Notes under the pieces: model-generated
Told to the model about the DNA's origin: nothing
The model's input: only the letters and a program-made list of their open reading frames with translations
Database searches by the model: none
Source: Sphingomonas sp. SUN019
GTDB lineage: Bacteria > Pseudomonadota > Alphaproteobacteria > Sphingomonadales > Sphingomonadaceae
Direction of reading: 5' to 3'
Length of the DNA stretch: 64,000 nucleotides
Assembly (NCBI RefSeq): GCF_024758705.1
Contig: NZ_CP096971.1
Span: 3,501,501-3,565,500 of the forward strand
Part shown: positions 54,274 to 63,317 of the stretch, piece by piece
Layout of the letters: each line of letters begins with the position of its first letter
Position numbering within the stretch: position 1 is the first letter of the stretch
Program-made: the position numbers and the translations under genes

Positions 54274-55733
54274 TGGATTACGCAGCGCAGATCGCGATGA
54301 CCCTGCCAGAGGTTGTGCTGACACTCGGCGCACTGGCGTTGATGCTGGTCGCTGCCTGGGGCGGAACCGCGTCGACGAAGGCGGTGTCGTGGACCGCGGT
54401 CGCAGTGCTGCTCGGCGCGTGCCTGTCGCTGATCGGCCCGGCCTCGACCGGCGGCGACGCGTTCGACGGCCTGTACCGCGCCGACGCCTTCGCCGGGTTC
54501 GCCAAGGTGCTGATCTACATCGCGTCCGCGGTGGCGATCGTGATGGCGCCGGGGTTCTTCAAACGCACCGCGGGCGACGACCTGCGGCCCGAATATCCGG
54601 TGCTGATCCTGCTGTCGGCGTGCGGCATGGGGATCATGGTGTCGGCGGCGGATATGCTGACGCTGTATGTCGGGCTCGAGTTGCAGAGCCTTGCCGCCTA
54701 CGTGCTGGCCAGCTTCATGCGGCGCGATTCGCGCTCGGCCGAGGCGGGGTTGAAGTATTTCGTGCTGGGCGCGCTGGCGAGCGGCATCCTGCTGTACGGC
54801 ATCAGCCTGGTGTATGGGTTCACCGGCTCTACGTTGTTCAACGAAATCGCCGGGGCATATGCCGCCGCGCCGATGACAGGTGATGCGAAGTCGCTCGGCC
54901 TGCTGTTCGGGCTGGTGTTCGTGTTCGCAGGAATCGCGTTCAAGATCAGCGCGGTGCCGTTCCATATGTGGACGCCCGACGTCTACGAAGGCGCGCCGAC
55001 CCCGGTCACCGCGTTCTTCGCCTCGGCCCCGAAGGTCGCGGCGATGGGTCTCGCCGTGCGCGTGGCGGTCGAGGCGATGGGACCGGCCGACGATCAGTGG
55101 CGGCAGATCGTGATCTTCGCCGCACTCGCCTCGATCGTGCTCGGCGCGGTCGCGGCGATCGGGCAGTCGAACATCAAGCGCCTGCTGGCCTATTCCAGCA
55201 TCAACAATGTCGGCTTCGCGCTGATCGGCCTCGCCGCTGGCACGCCCGAGGGCGTCGCGGCGGTGATGACGTATATGGCGATCTATGTCGCGATGACGCT
55301 CGGGTCGTTCCTGGTCGTGCTCCAGATGCGCGGCGAGGACGGTCAGCCGGTCGAGACGATCGAGAGCCTGTCGGGTCTGTCGCGGTCGCGGCCGGGGCTG
55401 GCGGCGGCGCTGGCCATCTTCATGTTCTCGCTCGCGGGCATCCCGCCGCTGTTCGGCTTCTACGCCAAGTTCGCGGTATTCTACGCCGCGGTCGAGGCGG
55501 GGCTGTTCCCGCTGGCGGTGATCGGCATCGCGGCGTCGGTGATCGGGGCCTATTACTACCTGCGCATCGTGAAGACGATGTACTTCGACGAACCCGCCGC
55601 GGCGTTCGCACCGACCGACAAGGTCGAAGGCGGGCTGATCGCGGTGGCGGCGGTGCTGGTGTCGCCGCTCGGTTATCTGGCGATCCCCGCGCTGGCGCTG
55701 TGGACCAACGCGGCGGCGGCGTCGCTGTTCTGA
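54273..55733 (+). CDS. nuoN: NADH-quinone oxidoreductase subunit N
   Basis: A 486-residue antiporter-like subunit, the last of the 14. Motifs: [48 protein letters not shown] (in part: [20 protein letters not shown]), [20 protein letters not shown] and [13 protein letters not shown]. Its ATG shares a base with the nuoM stop (TAATG). birA follows by 2 bases. Confidence 0.97.
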   Translation: MDYAAQIAMTLPEVVLTLGALALMLVAAWGGTASTKAVSWTAVAVLLGACLSLIGPASTGGDAFDGLYRADAFAGFAKVLIYIASAVAIVMAPGFFKRTAGDDLRPEYPVLILLSACGMGIMVSAADMLTLYVGLELQSLAAYVLASFMRRDSRSAEAGLKYFVLGALASGILLYGISLVYGFTGSTLFNEIAGAYAAAPMTGDAKSLGLLFGLVFVFAGIAFKISAVPFHMWTPDVYEGAPTPVTAFFASAPKVAAMGLAVRVAVEAMGPADDQWRQIVIFAALASIVLGAVAAIGQSNIKRLLAYSSINNVGFALIGLAAGTPEGVAAVMTYMAIYVAMTLGSFLVVLQMRGEDGQPVETIESLSGLSRSRPGLAAALAIFMFSLAGIPPLFGFYAKFAVFYAAVEAGLFPLAVIGIAASVIGAYYYLRIVKTMYFDEPAAAFAPTDKVEGGLIAVAAVLVSPLGYLAIPALALWTNAAAASLF

Positions 55734-55735
55734 CC

Positions 55736-56440
55736 GTGATCCGGACCGTCGCGGAGACGGGGTCGACCAACGCCGATCTCCTGCTGCTGGCGCGCAGCGG
55801 GGCCGACGACGGCCTGTGGCTGCGCGCCGAGCGGCAAACCGCGGGGCGCGGGCGGCAGGGCAGGGCGTGGGATTCACCGGAAGGAAATTTGTACGCCAGC
55901 ACGTTGGTGCGGTTACGGCCGGGCGATCCGCCACCGGCGACACTGGCGCTGGTCGCGGCGGTGACGCTGGAGGAGGTGGTTCGCCTGCTCCTGCCGACAC
56001 CCCGCGGGCTGGTGCTGAAATGGCCGAACGACCTGTTGCTCGATGGCGCGAAGCTGTCCGGCATCCTGCTCGAACGCGCCGACGATGCGATCGTGATCGG
56101 GTTCGGGGTCAACATCGCGCATCATCCCGATCTGCCCGATCGCGTCACGACCAGCTTGGCCGAACAGGGCGTTGCGGTGACGCCTGCCGAGTTCGTCACG
56201 CGGCTGGCGGAGATGTTCGCCGCGTGGCTGCACCATTGGCGGCACGACGGCCTGTCCCCGATCGTCGCGCGCTGGACCGAGCGCGCGCATCCGCCGGGCA
56301 CCCCGCTGATCGCGCGATTGCCCGATGGCGAAGCGGTCGAGGGGACGTTCGACACGCTCGCCGCCGACGGGGCGCTGGTGCTGCGCTTGGCGGACGGCGG
56401 CGTCCGTGTCATTCACGCCGCCGACGTGTTTCTGGTCTGA
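55736..56440 (+). CDS. birA: Biotin--[acetyl-CoA-carboxylase] ligase
   Basis: A 234-residue ligase that attaches biotin to the carboxylase carrier. Motifs [35 protein letters not shown] (biotin-binding GRGRQGR), [19 protein letters not shown] and a C-terminal SH3-like domain (about 185-232). There is no N-terminal HTH, so it does not repress transcription like E. coli BirA. GTG start at 55736, two bases after nuoN; the order nuoN-birA-coaX-rnj is common in alphaproteobacteria. Confidence 0.95.
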   Translation: MIRTVAETGSTNADLLLLARSGADDGLWLRAERQTAGRGRQGRAWDSPEGNLYASTLVRLRPGDPPPATLALVAAVTLEEVVRLLLPTPRGLVLKWPNDLLLDGAKLSGILLERADDAIVIGFGVNIAHHPDLPDRVTTSLAEQGVAVTPAEFVTRLAEMFAAWLHHWRHDGLSPIVARWTERAHPPGTPLIARLPDGEAVEGTFDTLAADGALVLRLADGGVRVIHAADVFLV

Positions 56441-56451
56441 AAGGTCCGCTT

Positions 56452-57246
56452 ATGCTGCTCGCGATCGATGCCGGAAACACGAATGTCGTCTTCGCGCTGG
56501 TGGCCAATGAGAATGGGGGCCGCGAGATCAAGGCGCGGTGGCGCATCGCGACCGATCCGCGCCGCACCGCGGACGAATATGCGGTGTGGCTCAGCCAGCT
56601 GCTGAGCCTGGAGGGCTATGACCGTAGCCAGGTCGACGGGGTCATCGTATCCACCGTCGTCCCGCGCGCGCAGCACAATCTGGAGGTGCTGGCGTCGAAA
56701 TATTTCAAGACCGACGCGCTGATCGCGGGCAAGCCGCCGGTGGAATGGGGCGTCGCGATCGACGTCGACGAACCCGCGTCGCTGGGCGCGGACCGCGCGG
56801 TCAACACGATCGCGGCGCACGCGCTACACGACGGCGACCTGATCGTGATCGATTTCGGCACCGCGACGACGTTCGACCTGTCCGACTATAACGGCGCGTA
56901 CAAGGGCGGGATCATCGCGCCGGGAATCAACCTGTCGCTCGACGCGCTGGTTGCCGCCGCGGCGAAACTGCCACGGATCGCGATCGAGGCGCCCGCAAGC
57001 CTGTCGGTGATCGGCCGCAACACGGTCGATCAAATGAACATCGGCATCTATTGGGGCTATATCGGGATGATCGAAGGGCTGGTCGGCCGGATGAAGGCCG
57101 AGGTCGGACGCCCCGTCAAAGTCATCGCAACCGGCGGACTCGCCACGCTTTTCGAACAACATACCAACGTATTCGATACGATCGAACCCGATCTGACGAT
57201 CCAGGGACTGGCGATCATGTGGGAACGCGCCCATATCACGCCGTAA
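56452..57246 (+). CDS. coaX: Type III pantothenate kinase
   Basis: A 264-residue kinase for the first step of CoA synthesis. [17 protein letters not shown] is the phosphate-binding strand of the ASKHA fold; [31 protein letters not shown] and [15 protein letters not shown] follow. It is insensitive to CoA feedback as a type. The ATG at 56452 gives the family start. Confidence 0.96.
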   Translation: MLLAIDAGNTNVVFALVANENGGREIKARWRIATDPRRTADEYAVWLSQLLSLEGYDRSQVDGVIVSTVVPRAQHNLEVLASKYFKTDALIAGKPPVEWGVAIDVDEPASLGADRAVNTIAAHALHDGDLIVIDFGTATTFDLSDYNGAYKGGIIAPGINLSLDALVAAAAKLPRIAIEAPASLSVIGRNTVDQMNIGIYWGYIGMIEGLVGRMKAEVGRPVKVIATGGLATLFEQHTNVFDTIEPDLTIQGLAIMWERAHITP

Positions 57247-57344
57247 GTATCGCCCGCCGCGCGCGGCGCGTCCCAGATAAATGAAGCGCCGCATGATGCG
57301 GCATGGGCCTCGGCATACGCCGCGGCGACGAAGCTAGGAATATA

Positions 57345-58982
57345 ATGACTCCCAAGAACGAACTACTTTTCTGCGCCCTTGGCGGCTCGGGCGAGATCGG
57401 CATGAACGTCAACCTCTACGGCACCCAGGGAAAGTGGGTGATGGTGGACATGGGCGTGACCTTTGCCGACCACGCCTATCCGGGCATCGATCTGGTGCTG
57501 CCCGACCTGGCCTTCATCGAGGAACGCCGCGACGATCTGGTCGGGATCGTCATCACGCACGGGCATGAGGATCATATCGGCGCGCTGCCGTATCTGGCCG
57601 AAGACCTTGGCGTGCCGCTGTACTGCACGCCGTTCACCGCCGGGCTGATCCGGGGGAAGCTGGACGAAGAGCGTATCGCCGATCGCGTCCAGATCAAGGT
57701 CATGAAGCCGCGCGCGCCGTTCAAGGTGGGGCCATTCGGGTTCGAATTCGTGCCGATGGCGCATTCGATCCCCGAAGCGAACGCGCTGATCATCGACACG
57801 CCGCATGGCCGCGTGTTTCACACCGGCGACTGGAAGCTCGACTCCGCGCCGGTCATCGGTTCGCCCGCGACCGGCGAGCAATTGGCGGCGATCGGCGAGA
57901 AGGGGATCGATTTCCTCGTCTGCGATTCGACCAACACGTTCAACGCCGAGGCGTCCGGCTCCGAGGCCGAGGTCCGGCTTGGCCTGTCGCAGACCGTCGC
58001 CAAGGCCAAGGGCCGCGTGCTGGTGACGACGTTCGCGTCGAATGCGGCGCGGCTGCACACATTGGGCGAGGTCGCGAAAGAAACGGGGCGCAAGCTGTGC
58101 GTCGCGGGGCGGTCGCTCGACCGGATCATCCGCGTGGCGCAGGCGACCGGCTATCTGAAGGGTCTGCCCGACACGATCGATGCGGAAACCGCGATGCGGC
58201 TGCCGCGCGACAAGGTGCTGATCGTGGCGACCGGCGGGCAGGGCGAGGCGCGTGCGGCGCTGTCGCGCGTTGCCGAGGGATCGCATCCGATCAAGCTGGA
58301 CGCGGGCGACACCGTGATCTTCTCGTCCAAGCAGATTCCGGGCAACGAAGTCGCGATCGGCCGCATCCAGAACATTCTGGCTGGACGCGGCGTGGAGATG
58401 GTCACCGAGAAGCAGGCGCATGTCCACGTGTCCGGCCATCCCGGGCGCCCCGAACTGGCCGCGCTATATGGCTGGATGAAGCCCGAGGTGCTGATCCCGG
58501 TGCACGGCGAGATGCGGCATCTGATGGAGCAGGCGCGGTTCGCGCTGTCGCAGGGCGTGCCGCGCGCGCTGGTGCAGACCAATGGCGATATCGTGCGGCT
58601 CGCGCCCGGCGCGCCGCAGAAGGTCGGCAACGCCGCAATCGGGCGGCTGGTGCTGGACGGCGATGTGATCCTGCCCGCCGACGGCACGACGATCAACGAA
58701 CGCCGCCGGCTGGGGCTGCACGGGATGATCGCCGTCGCGGTCGCGGTCGGGCGTGATGGGCGGCTGGCGGGCAATCCGCAGGTGCGCGTGCAGGGCGTGC
58801 CGGTCGAAGAAGACCGCGAACCGTTCGTCGCCGATGCCGAAGAGGCCGCGAGCGAGGCGGCGCGCAAGAACGCGCGCAATCTCGACCGGATGCGCGAGGA
58901 CATCCGCCTGGCGGTACGCCGCGTCGCGACGCGCTGGACCGGCAAGAAGCCCGTCGTCGACGTGCTGATCGTCGAGGTCTGA
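57345..58982 (+). CDS. rnj: Ribonuclease J
   Basis: A 545-residue metallo-beta-lactamase/beta-CASP nuclease with 5'-exonuclease and endonuclease activity on mRNA and rRNA. The zinc motif is VITHGHEDHIGALPYL (HxHxDH), with further ligands in MAHSIPEANAL and VFHTGDWKLD; the beta-CASP motifs are CDSTNTF, TTFASNAARL, ATGGQGEARAAL and HVSGHPGRPEL. The start at 57345 (MTPKNELLFCALGG) is preferred. 98 bases of gap after coaX may hold a separate promoter. Confidence 0.95.
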   Translation: MTPKNELLFCALGGSGEIGMNVNLYGTQGKWVMVDMGVTFADHAYPGIDLVLPDLAFIEERRDDLVGIVITHGHEDHIGALPYLAEDLGVPLYCTPFTAGLIRGKLDEERIADRVQIKVMKPRAPFKVGPFGFEFVPMAHSIPEANALIIDTPHGRVFHTGDWKLDSAPVIGSPATGEQLAAIGEKGIDFLVCDSTNTFNAEASGSEAEVRLGLSQTVAKAKGRVLVTTFASNAARLHTLGEVAKETGRKLCVAGRSLDRIIRVAQATGYLKGLPDTIDAETAMRLPRDKVLIVATGGQGEARAALSRVAEGSHPIKLDAGDTVIFSSKQIPGNEVAIGRIQNILAGRGVEMVTEKQAHVHVSGHPGRPELAALYGWMKPEVLIPVHGEMRHLMEQARFALSQGVPRALVQTNGDIVRLAPGAPQKVGNAAIGRLVLDGDVILPADGTTINERRRLGLHGMIAVAVAVGRDGRLAGNPQVRVQGVPVEEDREPFVADAEEAASEAARKNARNLDRMREDIRLAVRRVATRWTGKKPVVDVLIVEV

Positions 58983-58988
58983 GCGGCC

Positions 58989-59252
58989 ATGCGCTGGACA
59001 TCGATGCTGGCGATATATTTGCTGTTCTGGGCGTTTTCGGTGTTCCTGGTCCTGCCCTTCGGGGTTCGGACCAGCGCCGAGGCGGGTGCGGCTCTGGTGC
59101 CGGGCCAAGCCGAAAGCGCGCCGCATGAGTTCAGCGTGAAGCGGATCGCGGTGCGGGTGACCATGGTGGCGACGGCGTTGTTCGCGTTGTTCTATGCGAA
59201 CTATGTGTTCGGGTGGGTGACGCCGCAGACGTTTTCGGCGTTGATGCCCTGA
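58989..59252 (+). CDS. DUF1467 family membrane protein
   Basis: An 87-residue protein with two helices: MLAIYLLFWAFSVFLVLPFGV and VTMVATALFALFYANYVFGWV. The segment VRTSAEAG...GQAESAPHEFSVKRI between them is characteristic of DUF1467, found behind RNase J in many alphaproteobacteria. Function unknown. Six bases from the rnj stop, so probably co-transcribed. Confidence 0.88.
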   Translation: MRWTSMLAIYLLFWAFSVFLVLPFGVRTSAEAGAALVPGQAESAPHEFSVKRIAVRVTMVATALFALFYANYVFGWVTPQTFSALMP

Positions 59253-59256
59253 TCTA

Positions 59257-59385
59257 AATTCCTCCCCGGAACGGGGAGGGGGACCATGCGCAGCATGGTG
59301 GAGGGGTAGCCACAAGCGACGGAATTGCTTGGCTGCCCCTCCGTCCGCGCTGCGCGCTGCCACCTCCCCGTTCCGGGGAGGAATT
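59257..59385. repeat. Palindromic intergenic element, type A copy 2
   Basis: A 129-base element with perfect 23-base ends: AATTCCTCCCCGGAACGGGG... (59257-59279) and its reverse complement at 59363-59385. A middle pair (GGAGGGGTAGCCA / TGGCTGCCCCTCC) and CCATGCGCAGCATGG lie inside. The ends and middle match copy 1 at 39452. It lies at the convergent junction of the DUF1467 gene and the large membrane protein gene, and may act there as a bidirectional terminator. Confidence 0.92.
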
Positions 59386-59391
59386 ACTGAA

Positions 59392-61689
59392 TCACCGCAG
59401 CCGCTCGATCGCCTGCGCCAGCGCGACGTAGAGCTTGCCCATATCCGACGACAGCAACGTTACGCCCAGCGACGACCCGTCGCGCTGGATCAGGATCGTG
59501 CGCAGCATCGCCTCGAAATCGTGGATGTAGCGGTTCACCTGATCGCGGAAGCCGGGGTCGCTGTCGTACAGGTCGCCGATCTCGCGCGCTTCGGTGGCCT
59601 CCAATAGACGCACCGCGCGGCGCGTGAAGACGCCGCGATCGCCCTTCAGATACGCCGCCCATGCGCTGTCGGCGACTTCCGGGCCGAAGCTGCGCGTGAT
59701 GTCGATCGCGGCGGAGTTCATCGCCTCTATCAGCAGCGTCGAGCGGCGGGCGAAGCTGTCCTGTTCGCCTTCCTCGCGTTCGGCGCGCGCGAGGTCGATG
59801 CGCGTGTCGAGCAATGCGGCGGCGTCGTCGATCGTGCGAATCTGGCGATCGAGCCGGTCGGCAGCGCGCGACGCCGCGCCGACCGCGGTTTCGGCGACGG
59901 TCGCAATCTGCGCGATCTGCTGGTCCAGCCCGTCCTCCACCGCGCGCGCGAGTGCCGCGGACCCGGAGCGTTCGAGCGCCTCGGCGGCTTCGGGGATGAC
60001 CCGCGCCAGCGTGTCGCGCGCGTGTTCCGCGGCCGCGGTCGCGGTGTCGCGGACGCGCATCAGCACCTCGATCAGGCGCGGCGCGGCTTCGTCGGCGAAG
60101 CGATTGGCGCGTTCGGCCGCCTCGTCGACCATCACGCCCATCGCGTCCGCCTTGGTGCGGCCGCTGGTCAGCGCGTTGAGCAAGGTCGCGGTCAGCGTGT
60201 CGACGTTGCGGCGCTGATCCGCGATGACCTGCGCGATCGCCTCGATCGCGTCATGCGTGCTTTCGGCGGCGGTGACGAGCGCGAGCAGTTCGGGCTTCGC
60301 CGACACGACGATCGCCTTGGATGCGGCGACGCGGCCATCCAGCCGGTCGATCGCGGCGGGCATCGTCTCGTCGATCTCGCGCGCCGCGGCGTCGAGCGCC
60401 AGCAGCAGCGTTTCGGTGGTGGCGATCGTCTTGGTCGCCATCGTGTCACCGGCCTGCAGCGCCAGCGTCATCGCGTCGGCCGACCCGCCGAGCGCGCTGA
60501 TCGAAGCGGCGAGCATCTGCGATCGTTCGACGCCCTGCGCGTGAAGCGCCTCGATCCGCTGTTCGACGCGGCCCAGCCCGCCTTCGAGGTCGGACACCAG
60601 ACCGTCGCCTGCGACACGCTGCGTATCCAGCCGCTTGGCGATCCGGTCGATGACGATTTCGATGATCGCGATCCGTTCGGCGAGCGATTCGGCGCTTTCG
60701 CGCGCGGCGGTGTCGAGCGCGGCCTGGTTCGCTCCGACCATCGCCAGCATCGCATCGCCCTGCGCGGCGATGCCACGACGCGATTCGTCGACCGCATCGG
60801 CGGTGCGATTGAGCAGCGCGTCGACCGACCGCGCCATGTCCGCGGTGACCGATTCGAGCCGAGCGCCCGCGGTTTCGCTGGTCGATTCCATCTTCGCCAT
60901 GTGCGCGGCAAGCTTCTGCGCCGCGCCGCCCGCGACCGCTTCCGCCTCGCGACCACGTTCGGTCAGCGCGACGATCTGCGCGTCGAGCGCCGAGACGTGC
61001 TGGCTGGCGGCAAGGCCGGTGCGGTCGAGCAGCATCGACAGCGCTTCGGTGTCAGTCTGCGCGCGCGGCATCGTCGACAGCAGCACCGACAGCGCGTTCT
61101 GCGCAGTCTCCGCCGCCTGCGCCAGCGAGCGCGCGTGGACGTCGGCCTGATCGATCTCCTCCGACAGACCACGGCCGACCTGGGTCAGTTTCGCGGTCGC
61201 GCCGTCGCCGAGCGAGCCTAGCATCCGCGACTGTTCGGTCAGCCGTTCGAGATTGGCGTCGAGCGTTTGCGTCAGCACCGCGACGGTCGCCTCCAGCGCG
61301 ACAGCTTCTTCGCGCATGGCGCGTGCGGTGGTCGCAAAACGCTGTGCCTCCGCGGTGCTGCTGCGGAGCAGGACCAGCCAGACGATGCCCGCCAGCGCCG
61401 GGATGGTCGCGAGCGCGGCGGCGAATTGCGCGAGCGCCAGCGGCGGCATCGTGCCGAGCGATCCGCGCGCGAGCCACAGCAACCCCAGCACCCACGCCGC
61501 CGACAGCGCGACGAGCAGGATCGGTCCGGCCATCCGCCACGGCGACGGCGCGACGTAACCATCGCCGTAGTCGCCATGATCCGGCGTTTCGGACACGAAT
61601 CCCTCCTGCGCCTCCACCGCTGCTGGTTGTTGCGTTTCCACCGCATCGGCCTCGGCCGCGCGGATCCCGACGATCGTTCCCCCATTCAT
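59392..61689 (-). CDS. Large membrane-anchored coiled-coil protein of unknown function
   Basis: A 765-residue protein; ATG at 61687-61689 (MNGGTIVGIRAAEAD), an upstream TTG being less likely. Two helices at about 53-75 (ILLVALSAAWVLGLLWLA) and 86-106 anchor it; the long middle (about 115-640) is an Ala/Glu/Leu/Arg-rich helical region like the signalling part of chemoreceptors or tape-measure proteins, without an MCP signature. The C-terminal 110 residues are different, with FGPEVADSAWAAYLKGDRG, EIGDLYDSDPGFRDQVNRYI and LGVTLLSSDMGKLYVALA. No known domain recognised. It is divergent from the HPt-like gene (81 bases). Confidence 0.65.
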   Translation of the reverse strand: MNGGTIVGIRAAEADAVETQQPAAVEAQEGFVSETPDHGDYGDGYVAPSPWRMAGPILLVALSAAWVLGLLWLARGSLGTMPPLALAQFAAALATIPALAGIVWLVLLRSSTAEAQRFATTARAMREEAVALEATVAVLTQTLDANLERLTEQSRMLGSLGDGATAKLTQVGRGLSEEIDQADVHARSLAQAAETAQNALSVLLSTMPRAQTDTEALSMLLDRTGLAASQHVSALDAQIVALTERGREAEAVAGGAAQKLAAHMAKMESTSETAGARLESVTADMARSVDALLNRTADAVDESRRGIAAQGDAMLAMVGANQAALDTAARESAESLAERIAIIEIVIDRIAKRLDTQRVAGDGLVSDLEGGLGRVEQRIEALHAQGVERSQMLAASISALGGSADAMTLALQAGDTMATKTIATTETLLLALDAAAREIDETMPAAIDRLDGRVAASKAIVVSAKPELLALVTAAESTHDAIEAIAQVIADQRRNVDTLTATLLNALTSGRTKADAMGVMVDEAAERANRFADEAAPRLIEVLMRVRDTATAAAEHARDTLARVIPEAAEALERSGSAALARAVEDGLDQQIAQIATVAETAVGAASRAADRLDRQIRTIDDAAALLDTRIDLARAEREEGEQDSFARRSTLLIEAMNSAAIDITRSFGPEVADSAWAAYLKGDRGVFTRRAVRLLEATEAREIGDLYDSDPGFRDQVNRYIHDFEAMLRTILIQRDGSSLGVTLLSSDMGKLYVALAQAIERLR

Positions 61690-61770
61690 ATCCAAGGTGT
61701 AACAGGTTTCGCGCCCCGAAAAACCCGCCCAGGCAACGCGCGGTTAACGTTTTCGACGTACCGTTAAGAA

Positions 61771-62064
61771 ATGGCCTATGATCCGGGAGCTATCGACGCG
61801 ACGCTGGCCGCAGCCGTGGGCGACGAGCCCGGGCTGATCGCCGAATTGCGTGAAGCCTTCACTGATTCGGCGCAGCGCGCGCTGATCGCGCTCGAATCGG
61901 CGAACGGGGCGGACGACTGGCGCGCCGCGGCGTGGCGGCTGAAAGGGCTGGCGGCGAGCTTCGGCGCGGTCCGCCTGATGTCGCTGGCGACAGAGGCCGC
62001 GACGGGGCCTTCGCGCGATGCGGTCATGTTGCGCAAGCTGAAGCGCGCGGTGGCGCGGCTTTAG
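61771..62064 (+). CDS. HPt-like protein lacking the phospho-histidine
   Basis: A 97-residue helical protein fitting a histidine phosphotransfer (HPt) domain: LIAELREAFTDSAQRALIALE, then DDWRAAAWRLKGLAASFGAVRL. The usual core is A-H-x-L-K-G, but here Trp stands where the phospho-His should be (AAWRLKG). If the alignment is right, it cannot relay phosphate and would be a decoy or binding module. Start ATG 61771. Neighbours are unknown proteins. Confidence 0.65.
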   Translation: MAYDPGAIDATLAAAVGDEPGLIAELREAFTDSAQRALIALESANGADDWRAAAWRLKGLAASFGAVRLMSLATEAATGPSRDAVMLRKLKRAVARL

Positions 62065-62110
62065 CGTTCATCCCTTTGCCATTGGCGGGATCGCGCCCTA
62101 ACAGCGCGTC

Positions 62111-63286
62111 ATGCTCGCAGGGTTGATCTTCGCCGTTCAGGATGCCGATGACCGTCCCGGGACGCTGGCCGCGACGCTGCCGTTCGCGGGGCTGACGGTG
62201 ATCGAATATCAGGCGCGACTGCTGATCGACGCAGGCGCGTCGCAGATCGTCGTCGTCGTCGCGCGGCTGACCCCCGAACTGCTGGGCGCAGTGGCGCGGA
62301 TCGGGCGGCGCGGGGTGACGGTCGATACCGTGCGCACCGCGGCCGAGGCGGCGGCGAAGCTTCACCCGCTCGCGCGGCTGTTGATGCTCGCCGACGGGCT
62401 GGTCACGACCGAGCCGGTGATCGCGCCGCTGTCGGGCGAGGGCCGCGATACGTTGCTGGTGGTGTCGGACGAGGATGTTTCGGGCGGGTTCGAGCGGATC
62501 GGCGGCGGCTGGTTGTGGGCAGGCGCGGCGCGGCTCGATGCACGCCGTCTGGGCGAGGTGGCGGCGATGCCGCGCGATTACGACGTCCAATCGGCGTTGC
62601 TCCACGCCGCGGCGCAGGCGGGCGCGGTGCATCTGCCGCTGTCCGATGGCGAAGCGCGCGCCGGGCACGGGATCGAACGGCGTGGTGCGGCGCTCGACGA
62701 GCGCAGCCGTGCGGTGATGGCGGCGACGATCGCGGCGCGGCCGGGGTGGTTCGATCGCTGGGTCGTCCGGCCGCTCGCGCGGATCGTATTGCCGCACGCG
62801 CTGCGCCGCACGGTGCCCGGAGCAGCGGTGGCGGCGGGGGCGGGCGCGCTTGCGCTGTCGGGCTGGATCGGGATCGCGGCGAGTTACGAGACATTGGGGC
62901 TGGCGCTGACGCTGGCCGGAGTGACGCTCGCCAGTCTCGGGTCGGCCTATGCCTGGCTGCGCGACGAGGCGGGCGTGTCGCGCGCGCTGACGATCGGCGC
63001 GTCGGTCGCGCCCGCGGTGGCGGCGCTGCTGCTGGGACGCGCGGTGGACCTGACCGCCGGGGGCGCGACCGCGGAAGTGATCGCGGTCGCGCTGGTCGCC
63101 GTCGGTGCGATGGGCGAACGCGCGATGAAGGGCCTGGCGCGCCCGATCTGGTGGGGCAGTCCGCCCGGTTACCTGATCATCGTCACGCTGCTGACCCTGC
63201 TCGGCGCGCCGACGCTGGGGCTGTCGATCGCCGCGCTCTATGCGACCGCGACCTTGGCGGCGGCGATCGAAGCGTTGAAACGCTGA
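62111..63286 (+). CDS. Nucleotidyltransferase-like protein with membrane helices
   Basis: A 391-residue protein. The first 200 residues resemble a GT-A/MobA-type nucleotidyltransferase fold in layout (FAVQDADDRPGTLAATLPFAGLTVIEYQARLLIDAGASQIVVVV, in part), but the usual GG.S.RMG..K loop is altered to DADDRPGTLA. The last 190 residues hold about five or six membrane helices (AAVAAGAGALALSGWIGIAA, LALTLAGVTLASLGSAYAWL, and others). A CDP-alcohol transferase-like arrangement is possible but I see no DG..AR motif. Function unknown. Confidence 0.6.
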   Translation: MLAGLIFAVQDADDRPGTLAATLPFAGLTVIEYQARLLIDAGASQIVVVVARLTPELLGAVARIGRRGVTVDTVRTAAEAAAKLHPLARLLMLADGLVTTEPVIAPLSGEGRDTLLVVSDEDVSGGFERIGGGWLWAGAARLDARRLGEVAAMPRDYDVQSALLHAAAQAGAVHLPLSDGEARAGHGIERRGAALDERSRAVMAATIAARPGWFDRWVVRPLARIVLPHALRRTVPGAAVAAGAGALALSGWIGIAASYETLGLALTLAGVTLASLGSAYAWLRDEAGVSRALTIGASVAPAVAALLLGRAVDLTAGGATAEVIAVALVAVGAMGERAMKGLARPIWWGSPPGYLIIVTLLTLLGAPTLGLSIAALYATATLAAAIEALKR

Positions 63287-63317
63287 GGCTTAGCGGCGCT
63301 TTAACGACATTCGCCGT

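Noticed and set aside
39452..59385. CRISPR-like interpretation of the repeated GC-rich elements
   Set aside because: They are few, far apart, self-complementary over their full length and lack regular spacers; no cas gene is present.
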